From assembly GCA_964425135.1 (NCBI GenBank), contig CAYRKW010000077.1, forward strand, positions 1 through 13,799: DNA of 13,799 nt, read 5' to 3'. Origin of the DNA: CAYLLD01 sp964425135. Its GTDB lineage: Bacteria > Pseudomonadota > Alphaproteobacteria > Rhodobacterales > Rhodobacteraceae. Positions 1-6,658 of the stretch are shown one piece after another. Below the pieces are notes generated by a model. The model saw only the letters and a program-made list of their open reading frames with translations. It was not told the DNA's origin and did no database searches. How positions within the stretch are numbered: the stretch's first letter is position 1; the number at the start of each line of letters is the position of its first letter. The position numbers and the translations under genes are program-made.

Positions 1-133
1 TCGCCGCAGCCTCTCACCAACAACCGCTGCGCGTATCACCACGACAGCAACGCGCTTAACCAGATGAGGCTCAAAACGGCACGATAGTCCTTAACATGCC
101 CTTACCGGTTAACGAACCGCCCTAATCCGCGAC

Positions 134-184
134 TGCGTATGGTGTGTGCATCGACTGTGCATGGCTTGTGCATCCCCTGCACAC
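134..184. repeat. Phased 11-bp TGTGCAT direct repeats
   Basis: The heptamer TGTGCAT occurs exactly three times, starting at 145, 156 and 167, always 11 bp apart. A degenerate copy, TGCGTAT, starts at 134, again 11 bp upstream. An inverted half-unit, TGCACA, starts at 178, again 11 bp downstream. The intervening 4-bp spacers differ, so the conservation is in the heptamer rather than the whole unit. A spacing of 11 bp is close to one helical turn and puts all copies on the same DNA face, as in arrays of protein-binding sites. What binds, if anything, is unknown; a decayed simple tandem repeat is the alternative. Confidence 0.7.
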
Positions 185-478
185 CCCAAAACAGCCCTCT
201 CCCCCGACAAAGGTTAACCGTTGCGAACGCTGATGTTTGGGATGACGGTCGACTGGGTATCTTGGGGGAAGGGTGAGGTGCGTATGCGTCTTTCCAAAAT
301 ACCCAGTCTTCCTGACCGTACGGAGGAGGGAGTGCCTTAAAGCCACGCGGGCACAAGTCTTACGCATCAGCCCCACAACACAATAACAGTGTACTATTGA
401 GCCCGTGGCCGGAGTTAGGTGGGATTGCGGCCAAAAGGTGGCTATTCACACGAAATTGCTGTTTTATGCAGAAATGCG

Positions 479-504
479 GTTAATAAAATCGGTTTTTTGT
501 TAAC
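479..504. repeat. Imperfect AT-rich inverted repeat downstream of uvrC
   Basis: Two 10-bp arms, GTTAATAAAA (479-488) and TTTTGTTAAC (495-504), are complementary except at one position and flank a 6-base loop. The element lies about 65 bp beyond the uvrC stop on the minus-strand side. It could fold as a weak hairpin in RNA, but the stem is AT-rich and no clean T-tract follows in the uvrC direction, so a terminator role is uncertain. A protein-binding palindrome is equally possible. Confidence 0.45.
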
Positions 505-568
505 TTTTGCGTGATCGCGGCGGTATTTGCAGATTTGCCCGATGCGTCTCAGGCGGCAAAATCAGCGT

Positions 569-2473
569 CTAATCCTCGCCATGGAAAAACGCGTAGACCG
601 TCTCCGCCAGACGCTCCGAGACGCCATCCACCGCCTTCAAATCCGCAAGCCCCGCCCGGCTCACGGCCTTGGCCGATCCGAAATGCGCCAAAAGCGCCCG
701 CTTGCGCGCCGCGCCTACGCCCGGCACCTCATCAAGCGGCGTCGACGATATCGCCTTGGCCCGTTTCGCCCGATGCGTCCCGATTGCAAACCGATGCGCC
801 TCATCCCGCAAACGTTGGACGAAATACAAGACCGGATCACGGAAAGGCAGCGCAAAGGGCGCGCGGCCTTGCATGTAGAACTCTTCCTTGCCTGCATCCC
901 GATCCGTGCCCTTGGCAACGCCGACAAGCGCCACATCCTCAACGCCAAGCTCGGCCAAAACCTCATGCGCTGCCGTCAACTGTCCTGCACCGCCGTCCAC
1001 GATCACCAGATCCGGCCATTGATCCGACTGACGCTCTGGATCTTCTTTCATCAAACGCCCGAACCGGCGGGTCAGAACCTCGTTCATCATCCCGAAATCA
1101 TCACCCGGCGTCAGCGTCGTCGATTTGATGTTGAACTTGCGATAGCTCGATTTTAGGAACCCTTCCGGCCCTGCAACAATCATCGCCCCAACCGCATGCG
1201 CGCCCTGAATATGCGAGTTGTCGTACACCTCAACCCGCTCCGGCGCATCATCCATATCAAGCGCTTCGGCCAAACCGCGTAGGAGTTTCACCTGCGTTGC
1301 GCTCTCAGAAATACGCCGTGCCAGGCTTTCGCGGGCATTGCGCGCTGCATGCTCGACCAGCATCGATTTCTCGCCGCGCTGCGGCACCAACAGCGTCACC
1401 TTACGCTCAGCCCGCCCTTCCAAAATCTGCGCAACCAAATCCTCGTTCTCCACCGGATCAGACAGCAGCAGCAGCTTGGGCGGCGTCTTGTTCGCATAAA
1501 ACTGCGCGATGAACGCCTCCAGTATCTCGCCGTTTTCCGCCCCGGTTCCGGTGCGCGGATAATAGGCGCGATTGCCCCAGTTTTGATGCGCACGAATGAA
1601 GAAAACCTGCACGCACGCCTGCCCACCATCGGAATGAAGCGCGATCACATCGGCCTCATCCACGCCTTGCGGATTGATACCTTGGGTGGCCTGAACGTTG
1701 GTCAGCGCCTTGATCCGGTCGCGCAGCGCCGCCGCGCGCTCGAACTCCATCGCTTGCGAGGCCGCACTCATATCTTCGGCGAGCTTTTCCTGCACATTCG
1801 TTGAGCGCCCCTTGAGGAACCGCGTCGCATCATCAACAAGCGCGCCATATTCCTCTTTGCTGACATACCCCACGCATGGGGCCGAGCAGCGCTTGATCTG
1901 ATAGAGCAGACATGGCCGCGTCCGGCTTTCAAACACACTGTCCGTACAATTGCGCAGCAGAAACGCCTTTTGCAGCTGATTGAGCGTCCGGTTCACCGCC
2001 CCAGCCGATGCAAAAGGACCGAAATACCGGCCCTTCACACGCTTGGCACCGCGATGCTTGATGATCTGCGGGAAATCGGTCTCTTCAGACAAGAGAATAT
2101 TCGGGAAACTCTTATCATCGCGCAGCAGCACGTTGTATCGCGGCTTGAGCTGCTTGATCAGGTTCTGCTCCAGCAGCAGCGCTTCGGTTTCTGTTTCGGT
2201 CGTCAGAAACATCATCGACGCCGTCGCAGAGATCATTCGACCAATGCGTGCAGAATGGCCCGTCGGCTTGGCGTAAGAGGACACCCGCTTTCTCAGATTG
2301 CGCGCTTTACCGACGTAAAGCACCTCACCTTGCTGGCCCAACATCCGGTAAACGCCCGGTCGTTCGGTCAAATTTGTAAGATAGGATTTGATGACAGAAT
2401 GACCGGTCGGCTGATCATCAAGCTGACCGCTCGCTTCTTCTTCAAACTGTGTATCCGGGGTATTTTCCGACAT
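569..2473 (-). CDS. uvrC: Excinuclease ABC subunit C (UvrC)
   Basis: UvrC is the dual-incision nuclease of UvrABC nucleotide excision repair; it cuts DNA on both sides of a lesion after UvrB loading. Counting from the chosen start, the GIY-YIG domain covers about residues 37-115 (GVYRM, then LYVGKARNLRKR), with Arg63 and Glu97 matching the catalytic Arg and Glu of the family. The Cys-containing segment lies near 165-185 and a UVR (UvrB-binding) motif near 213-250. The RNase H-like C-terminal nuclease begins around the VYDNSHIQGAH motif, and tandem helix-hairpin-helix motifs end the protein (DEVPGVGAARKRALL). The length of 634 aa is normal. I chose the ATG at 2473; an upstream in-frame GTG at 2512 would add 13 residues but has no Shine-Dalgarno sequence. 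The gene appears monocistronic, with its stop (TAG) at 569-571. Confidence 0.96.
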   Translation of the reverse strand: MSENTPDTQFEEEASGQLDDQPTGHSVIKSYLTNLTERPGVYRMLGQQGEVLYVGKARNLRKRVSSYAKPTGHSARIGRMISATASMMFLTTETETEALLLEQNLIKQLKPRYNVLLRDDKSFPNILLSEETDFPQIIKHRGAKRVKGRYFGPFASAGAVNRTLNQLQKAFLLRNCTDSVFESRTRPCLLYQIKRCSAPCVGYVSKEEYGALVDDATRFLKGRSTNVQEKLAEDMSAASQAMEFERAAALRDRIKALTNVQATQGINPQGVDEADVIALHSDGGQACVQVFFIRAHQNWGNRAYYPRTGTGAENGEILEAFIAQFYANKTPPKLLLLSDPVENEDLVAQILEGRAERKVTLLVPQRGEKSMLVEHAARNARESLARRISESATQVKLLRGLAEALDMDDAPERVEVYDNSHIQGAHAVGAMIVAGPEGFLKSSYRKFNIKSTTLTPGDDFGMMNEVLTRRFGRLMKEDPERQSDQWPDLVIVDGGAGQLTAAHEVLAELGVEDVALVGVAKGTDRDAGKEEFYMQGRAPFALPFRDPVLYFVQRLRDEAHRFAIGTHRAKRAKAISSTPLDEVPGVGAARKRALLAHFGSAKAVSRAGLADLKAVDGVSERLAETVYAFFHGED

Positions 2474-2550
2474 TTCTAAACCATAGGCGATTCTTTGCGG
2501 GATTGCTTCCACAAGTTACGGTTTCAGACTGTTCACAGCTTGCCGCGAGC

Positions 2551-2574
2551 CTGTGGATAACTCTGCGGACAACT
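2551..2574. promoter_or_regulatory. DnaA-box pair upstream of uvrC
   Basis: TGTGGATAA at 2552-2560 is the exact reverse complement of the consensus DnaA box TTATCCACA. Immediately adjacent, CTGCGGACAACT (2563-2574) repeats CTGTGGATAACT (2551-2562) with two transitions, giving a 12-bp tandem pair with a degenerate second box. The pair lies about 80-100 bp upstream of the uvrC start, beside an AT-rich stretch. It could be a DnaA-regulated promoter site or a remnant of an origin-type region; two sites are too few to call an origin. Confidence 0.5.
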
Positions 2575-2682
2575 TTGAGCGATTCTGTCTTTTTCATTGA
2601 ATCTTAAGGGTTTTTTGGAAATTACGGCCATTTTGCGGTAAAATCTAACCCATTGTTTTATAGGCGTTTTTCGCACCCCTGC

Positions 2683-2717
2683 GCCTTAACAATTGAAAAC
2701 ATTGATTAAATTAAGGC
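2683..2717. repeat. Interrupted inverted repeat (GCCTTAA / TTAAGGC)
   Basis: GCCTTAA at 2683-2689 and its reverse complement TTAAGGC at 2711-2717 enclose 21 bases. Inside them CAAT (2690-2693) and ATTG (2701-2704) are also complementary, so a stem of 7 bp continued by 4 bp across a bulge is possible. It sits between the SDR stop and the DnaA-box pair. Function is unknown; it could be part of a transcript end or an operator. Confidence 0.35.
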
Positions 2718-2762
2718 AGGCCCGTTAAACGAGTTGGTCAAGTGGAAAAAACCGCCTTTCCC

Positions 2763-2786
2763 AAAAAATTTCTCGCGTATATCGCG
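2763..2786 (-). terminator. Possible weak terminator after the SDR operon
   Basis: On the minus strand, about 27 bases past the SDR stop codon, CGCG-ATATA-CGCG (2774-2786) can form a 4-bp GC stem. It is followed after a few bases by a run of six T (the A-run at 2763-2768 on the plus strand). The stem is short, so intrinsic termination would be weak. This is the best terminator candidate for the four-gene operon in this gap. Confidence 0.25.
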
Positions 2787-2812
2787 GATTTGGGCTTGTC
2801 ATTTTTCGAAGG

Positions 2813-3604
2813 TTATTCAGGCCCCAAGACATCCGGGGTGCGCCATCCCAGGTGCTGCCCGCCGTCGATACATAAGATCTGTCCGGTAACGCTTTGGGAC
2901 ATCAGCAAAAATCGCATCGCGCTGGCAATGTCCGACAGATTCGCACCTCGTTCGAGAATCGTCGCAGCCCTTTGTGCGGCGAAATGTTCTGGCGACTGGC
3001 GCGCCCCTTGCATCGTCGGTCCCGGTCCGATTGCATTCACACGCACATCCGGCGCAAGCGCTTGTGCCGCCGTTTGCGTGAAACCCCACAGCCCGTATTT
3101 CGCCAGCGTGTAGGTCATAAACTCTGGCGTCAGCTTATTAATCCGCTGATCGACCATGTTGATGATCGCCGCACTTGCCACTGGCTCCCCATTGTCGTCC
3201 TTCGCCCCTTTTGGCGCTTGTGCGGCAAAGGCCTGCGACAGGAAGACGGGCGCGTACAAGTTGGACCCCACGTGACGATCCCAGCTTTCAGGGCTGGCGG
3301 AGCCAAGGCTGTCATATTCGAAGATCGATGCGTTATTGATCAACACGGCCAGCGGCCTGCCGATGGCAGCGCTCGCTTTCGACACCAACCCCGCGACCGC
3401 ATCACGATCCAGCAGATCGGCTTCAACCGTGACCGCCTTTTGACCCAGAGCCCGCACATCCTCGGCCGTCTGCTCCGCCGCTTCGGGCGATCCTGCGTAA
3501 TGCACGACCACGTCATGCCCCATCTGCGCCAACTCAAGACACATTGCTCGCCCAAGCCGCGCAGCGCCGCCAGTGACCAACGCTGCACCATTGAACGCAC
3601 TCAC
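2813..3604 (-). CDS. SDR oxidoreductase, pteridine reductase-like
   Basis: This is a classical short-chain dehydrogenase of 263 aa with an N-terminal Rossmann motif TGGAARLG (residues 11-18) and NNAS at 90-93. The active site has Tyr165-x3-Lys169, but the usual catalytic Ser 13 residues earlier is Asp152, within INMVDQR. An Asp-Tyr-Lys site after NMVD, together with Arg in TGxxxRLG, is the pattern of NADPH-dependent pteridine reductases (PTR1/FolM type). I therefore infer a pterin or dihydrofolate reductase role in the cytosol; the substrate is not proven by sequence. The start is GTG at 3604, overlapping the exchanger stop as GTGA; longer versions of the frame run antisense-free but inside the exchanger gene and lack homologous character. 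It is the last gene of the operon. Confidence 0.85.
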   Translation of the reverse strand: MSAFNGAALVTGGAARLGRAMCLELAQMGHDVVVHYAGSPEAAEQTAEDVRALGQKAVTVEADLLDRDAVAGLVSKASAAIGRPLAVLINNASIFEYDSLGSASPESWDRHVGSNLYAPVFLSQAFAAQAPKGAKDDNGEPVASAAIINMVDQRINKLTPEFMTYTLAKYGLWGFTQTAAQALAPDVRVNAIGPGPTMQGARQSPEHFAAQRAATILERGANLSDIASAMRFLLMSQSVTGQILCIDGGQHLGWRTPDVLGPE

Positions 3605-4563
3605 ATCGCGCCCTCCACATGGGTTGCCAGCAGACTGAAGATATAAAGCAGATAGGCCAGCACAAACACGATCCCCCAGCGTTTGCCCAGCCGGACATTG
3701 AAAAAGACAATCGGCACCAACGTCAGGGCAGCAGCCGCCATGATCCACAGGTCAAACTCGAGGAAAATCAGTGGCACATCGATCGGGCCAAAGAAGCTCG
3801 CAACGCCCATAATCGCCAGAATGTTGAACATATTCGAGCCGATGACGTTGCCAAGCGCGACATCGGTTTGCCGGCGAAATGCAGCCATCACAGTCGTCGC
3901 CAACTCCGGCAGCGAGGTTCCAATCGCTACAATTGTCAACCCGATCACCGCCTCGGGGACATCAAAGCCTTGCGCGATGGAAACCGAGGCCCGCACCAGA
4001 AGCTCCGCGCCCAGCGGCAAGCCTATCAGACCAATCAAAACAAACAGAATGATCTTCGACCAGGGCGTTTCAGGATCCGCGCTGGTCAACTCATCTGGCA
4101 GCTCAATATCCGGCACATTCATCGCGGAACGGATCGTATCCGCCAGCACCAACGCAAGTACGATCAGCAAGATAAACCCATGGCCGTAGTGGAACGGACC
4201 GGTAAAACACAAAACGATAAACAGAAACGTCACAAAGACCATCGTCATCGCAGATCGCTTTATGTCGGCGCCATCTGATGTGATCGAATTGATCAGCGCC
4301 GGAATGCCCAAAACCAGCCAGACGTTCGCGATATTCGAGCCAACCACATTGCCCAAGGCAAGTTCAGAAACGCCTTCAAGCGCAGATTGAATTGCGATGA
4401 TCAGCTCCGGTGCAGATGTACCAAAGGCGACCACTGTCAGTGAGACAATCAGAGCCGGAATACCCAACCGCAGGCTCAGTGCAACAGCGCCGCGCACGAG
4501 GAAATCGCCCGCAAAGACCAGAACTGCAAATCCGGCAACAAGCATGGCGATATCAAATGCCAT
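3601..4563 (-). CDS. Na+/Ca2+ antiporter, CaCA family (YrbG-like)
   Basis: This is an inner-membrane cation exchanger of the Ca2+:cation antiporter family, expected to extrude Ca2+ in exchange for Na+ or H+. The protein (320 aa) has the two signature inverted alpha repeats: VAFGTSAPE with Glu53 followed by GNVVGSNIANV (about 44-82), and VAIGTSLPE with Glu220 followed by GNVIGSNMFNI (about 212-249). These two glutamates match the ion-binding acids of NCX-type exchangers. About ten hydrophobic segments are arranged in two halves, joined by an acidic cytosolic loop around 150-168. The length is typical. The start ATG at 4563 has AGGA a few bases upstream, 9 bp after the stop of the microprotein gene, and the end overlaps the SDR start by 4 bp, showing translational coupling. 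Confidence 0.93.
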   Translation of the reverse strand: MAFDIAMLVAGFAVLVFAGDFLVRGAVALSLRLGIPALIVSLTVVAFGTSAPELIIAIQSALEGVSELALGNVVGSNIANVWLVLGIPALINSITSDGADIKRSAMTMVFVTFLFIVLCFTGPFHYGHGFILLIVLALVLADTIRSAMNVPDIELPDELTSADPETPWSKIILFVLIGLIGLPLGAELLVRASVSIAQGFDVPEAVIGLTIVAIGTSLPELATTVMAAFRRQTDVALGNVIGSNMFNILAIMGVASFFGPIDVPLIFLEFDLWIMAAAALTLVPIVFFNVRLGKRWGIVFVLAYLLYIFSLLATHVEGAM

Positions 4564-4572
4564 CGTCCTGCC

Positions 4573-4746
4573 TTAACGCGTCGTGCAATCGCACGGGGAA
4601 GATTTACTGACAATCGCCCCGCATTTCTTGCACAATTTTGTTTTCGTGATCTCAGGGGGCGGCTTTCTCTTGGTCAGGCGCAACTTGCCGAACATCGCCA
4701 GCACAAGCATTCCAATCAGAAACAAGGAAACCGCTTTAATGATCAT
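4573..4746 (-). CDS. 57-aa membrane-anchored Cys4 zinc-ribbon-like microprotein
   Basis: A short frame with an ATG at 4746 and a TAA at 4573-4575 encodes 57 residues. It starts 3 bp after the S49 peptidase stop and ends 9 bp before the exchanger start, which strongly supports a real gene. Residues 3-20 form one hydrophobic helix (VSLFLIGMLVLAMFG). A basic, proline-containing linker follows (KLRLTKRKPPP), and then a C-terminal Cys4 motif, CKKCG with a second pair CDC (Cys39, Cys42, Cys52, Cys54), as in small zinc ribbons. I recall similar short proteins at this position in Rhodobacteraceae, usually annotated as hypothetical. Function is unknown; a membrane-bound metal-binding partner of the neighbouring peptidase or exchanger is only a guess. 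Confidence 0.85.
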   Translation of the reverse strand: MIIKAVSLFLIGMLVLAMFGKLRLTKRKPPPEITKTKLCKKCGAIVSKSSPCDCTTR

Positions 4747-4749
4747 CTG

Positions 4750-5565
4750 TTACTGCCCAAACCGAGACCAGCTTGCACGATCTTCGATAGCACCCAGCGC
4801 GCTGTCTACCGCCTCACCCACACCCGGCGCACCAAACCGCTGCATCAGCGAGCGTCGCTGCGTCATTACATTGAGTTGGACCTTATCGCCAAAGAGCGAT
4901 TTCATTTTTGGCACCAGATGACCAATCCCGTCGATCAGACCAATCTCATGCGCCGCCTCACCGGTCCAAATCTCTCCTGTGAAAATGTCATCGCGCTTAA
5001 GGCGCGCGCCGCGGCGGGTTGTGACCTGTTCAATGAAATTATCGTGGATCGTCTTTTGCAACTTTTTGACCCGCTCCACATCTTCCGCCCGCTCTGGCCG
5101 GAACGGATCGAGCATCGATTTGTCCTCGCCCGCAGTATGCACGCGCCGTTCAATCCCCTGCCGCTCGATCAATTCGTGAAACCCGAACGACGCTGAAATC
5201 ACGCCGATGGAGCCGACGATTGAGGATTTATCCGCATAAATCTCATCACATGCGGTTGCGAGCCAGTAACCGCCGGAGGCCGCGACATCTTCGCAAAACC
5301 CATAAACGGGGATGTTCTTTTCATCCGCCAAACGCCGGATGCGCGCCCCGATGAGCGAAGACTGAACCGGCGAGCCGCCAGGCGAATTAATCGCAACCGC
5401 CACGGCCTTTGGCTTTCCCTTGCCAAATGCTCGTTCAATGAGCGGTGCAAGCGATGCGTCATTGAGGTTGCTGCCACCAAGCCGTCCACCACTGGCAATC
5501 ACGCCGTAAAGGCGAAGAACGGAAACCGATGGCGGGGAGGGAACAAAGGGTAATTTTTTCAACAT
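4750..5565 (-). CDS. S49 family serine peptidase (SppA/SohB-like)
   Basis: This is a Ser-Lys peptidase of the ClpP/crotonase fold, family S49, related to signal peptide peptidase SppA. From the chosen ATG at 5565 the protein is 271 aa. The nucleophile is Ser97 in DVAASGGYW, and the general base is probably Lys149 in GEDKSMLDPF, 52 residues later as in Bacillus SppA. The NSPGGSP motif near 60-66 forms the oxyanion region, and SSIVGSIGV lies near 114-122. The length suits the short single-domain S49 group. No signal peptide or clear membrane helix is visible, so a cytosolic or peripheral membrane location is likely. An in-frame GTG at 5574 would add three residues, but AAGTGAG lies at SD distance from the ATG. 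It is the first gene of the four-gene operon. Confidence 0.93.
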   Translation of the reverse strand: MLKKLPFVPSPPSVSVLRLYGVIASGGRLGGSNLNDASLAPLIERAFGKGKPKAVAVAINSPGGSPVQSSLIGARIRRLADEKNIPVYGFCEDVAASGGYWLATACDEIYADKSSIVGSIGVISASFGFHELIERQGIERRVHTAGEDKSMLDPFRPERAEDVERVKKLQKTIHDNFIEQVTTRRGARLKRDDIFTGEIWTGEAAHEIGLIDGIGHLVPKMKSLFGDKVQLNVMTQRRSLMQRFGAPGVGEAVDSALGAIEDRASWSRFGQ

Positions 5566-5646
5566 GTTGCTCACTTAATTTGCACAACGGGCTAGGACAA
5601 GGGCACATACATCTTTTGTTCGCGCATCCGCTTGCATCACTATTTC

Positions 5647-5668
5647 ACAAATTATTAATCAAATTTGT
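5647..5668. promoter_or_regulatory. Inverted repeat in the divergent intergenic region
   Basis: ACAAATT (5647-5653) and AATTTGT (5662-5668) are perfect reverse complements separated by 8 bp, a 22-bp dyad typical in size for a dimeric regulator. Directly after it, TCTCAA occurs twice (5668-5673 and 5678-5683), 10 bp apart. The site sits 76-97 bp before the first capsule gene and about 80-100 bp before the S49 start, so it could control either or both divergent operons. I could not assign convincing -35/-10 boxes. Confidence 0.45.
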
Positions 5669-5743
5669 CTCAATTTATCTCAAGAAACATGCCTCAACCC
5701 GGCAAGCGGTTCGTTTTGACGGCAAAAATATTGGGAGAGCTCG

Positions 5744-6652
5744 ATGGCGGATGCACTGAAAATAACAGAATATAGTGCAGCGTCCAAATCTCCCCCCGCC
5801 TCATTTTGCGTCTCCGCAATAGGCTCGTGCCGCATTGTCGCACCGCTGAGGCGCGCCTCACAAACCAGCGGGTTTGATCTGAACCAAAAGGGTGTGTTCG
5901 GCTATTGCCACACCGCCGGTGAGGCCGTGCAACAACTGCAATATTTGCACTCCGGCAACGCGCTCCCGTTACATCTCAAGCCGGTTATCGCCCCCAGTTT
6001 CACGCCAGAGCGCCACAGCCCGTCGCAATATTACTTTATCGAGATCTCTTCGGCCAAAGAACTGTTGATCGACGGTCATCATGTCCAACTCAACTATCTC
6101 ACCAAGCATCTAAAATCGTTTTTCAACAACCGCCACCGCACGCGAGAATTCTGGCACCTCGCCAAATCGCAGGACAATCGCGCGCGCAAGACCTTCCTCG
6201 AAGCGGATGCTGCCTTTCGAGCGCTTGATGAAGACGCGCAGCATATGTTGCGTACTTTGATCTACTCAGAAACCACGCCCGACGGTTTGCACGACTACAT
6301 TGCACAAATCTCTGATCTGACGAAGGACGCGCTGTTTGTTACGCATTTTAATGCACGAAAGGCCGATGGCTCGACCCTACGCTCGCGGATCAATTTCATC
6401 ACGATGCTGAAATCCGAATTGAAATTCGCCAATGCACAGGTGTTTGACCCCAGCGACTATGTCGAGGCGACCGGCCAATCGAATGCGCTTGCCGACGAAG
6501 GGACGAGCCTGTCACATTACGCGCCCAGTTTTGAAGCCTTTCTCGCCCGTCACTGGATGACGCGCTATATCGAGCCGCGCTGGCAGCAGCACCGTCGCGA
6601 CTGCGAGACACCCCCTCTCATCGACGACACTTTGCGCGTCGCTAATGGGTAA
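5744..6652 (+). CDS. SGNH/GSCFA-like protein of capsule locus (putative)
   Basis: I do not recognise a characterised family. The 302-aa protein begins with a beta-strand followed by AIGSCRIVAPL (Gly27-Ser28-Cys29-Arg30), which resembles the nucleophile block of SGNH/GSCFA-type hydrolases and acyltransferases. Other conserved-looking blocks are YFIEISSAK (97-105), FVTHFNA (198-204) and, near the C terminus, DPSDYV plus SLSHYAPSF, where His258 could be the catalytic His. There is no signal peptide or membrane segment, which suggests a cytosolic enzyme. As first gene of the capsule operon it may add or remove acyl groups on sugar intermediates, or be a transferase; this is inference. The start ATG at 5744 has GGGAG at good spacing. 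Its TAA stop is followed, in the same frame, by the next gene after only two codons. Confidence 0.8.
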   Translation: MADALKITEYSAASKSPPASFCVSAIGSCRIVAPLRRASQTSGFDLNQKGVFGYCHTAGEAVQQLQYLHSGNALPLHLKPVIAPSFTPERHSPSQYYFIEISSAKELLIDGHHVQLNYLTKHLKSFFNNRHRTREFWHLAKSQDNRARKTFLEADAAFRALDEDAQHMLRTLIYSETTPDGLHDYIAQISDLTKDALFVTHFNARKADGSTLRSRINFITMLKSELKFANAQVFDPSDYVEATGQSNALADEGTSLSHYAPSFEAFLARHWMTRYIEPRWQQHRRDCETPPLIDDTLRVANG

Positions 6653-6658
6653 AAGACG

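Larger units (their letters stand above)
1..568. other. Intergenic region without a supported gene
   Basis: No reading frame in this stretch looks like a real protein. The two overlapping minus-strand frames of 84 residues (102-376) have biased, low-complexity composition, no recognisable family and no convincing ribosome binding site. The region holds the phased TGTGCAT repeats at 134-184, an imperfect AT-rich inverted repeat at 479-504 and several GTTAAC hexamers (108-113, 213-218, 499-504). It lies downstream of the uvrC stop codon. In many alphaproteobacteria, as I recall, uvrC is followed by pgsA and molybdopterin genes; none is seen here. An unrecognised small RNA cannot be excluded. 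Confidence 0.6.
2474..2812. other. AT-rich intergenic region upstream of uvrC
   Basis: This 339-bp gap lies between the uvrC start and the SDR stop, both on the minus strand, so it must contain the uvrC promoter and probably the end of the SDR operon transcript. It is clearly richer in A+T than the flanking genes, with runs such as TTTTTT at 2611-2616. It contains a DnaA-box pair (2551-2574), an interrupted inverted repeat (2683-2717) and a small hairpin followed by a T-run on the minus strand (2763-2786). I see no credible coding frame; the plus-strand frame from 2742 is a shadow that runs into the antisense of the SDR gene. Confidence 0.6.

Noticed and set aside
91..105. CtrA-like site TTAA-N7-TTAC
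   Set aside because: One mismatch from TTAA-N7-TTAA, no adjacent gene to regulate; expected by chance in this AT-containing stretch.
102..376. Two overlapping 84-residue minus-strand frames
   Set aside because: No recognisable family, biased composition, no ribosome binding site, and they span the repeat array; likely chance frames.
535..568. Possible uvrC terminator hairpin (TTTGCC...GGCAAA on the minus strand)
   Set aside because: 6-bp stem with a 15-base loop and no T-tract downstream; not convincing.
511..1156. Plus-strand frames of about 205-209 residues opposite uvrC
   Set aside because: Antisense shadows of the clearly conserved C-terminal part of uvrC; Arg/Pro/His-rich composition typical of antisense GC-rich codons.
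2742..3113. Plus-strand frame starting in the intergenic gap
   Set aside because: It runs mostly antisense through the SDR gene, and its residues show no known domain.
5716..5721. TTGACG as a -35 box for the capsule operon
   Set aside because: A properly spaced -10 would fall at the start codon itself, with no TATAAT-like sequence there.
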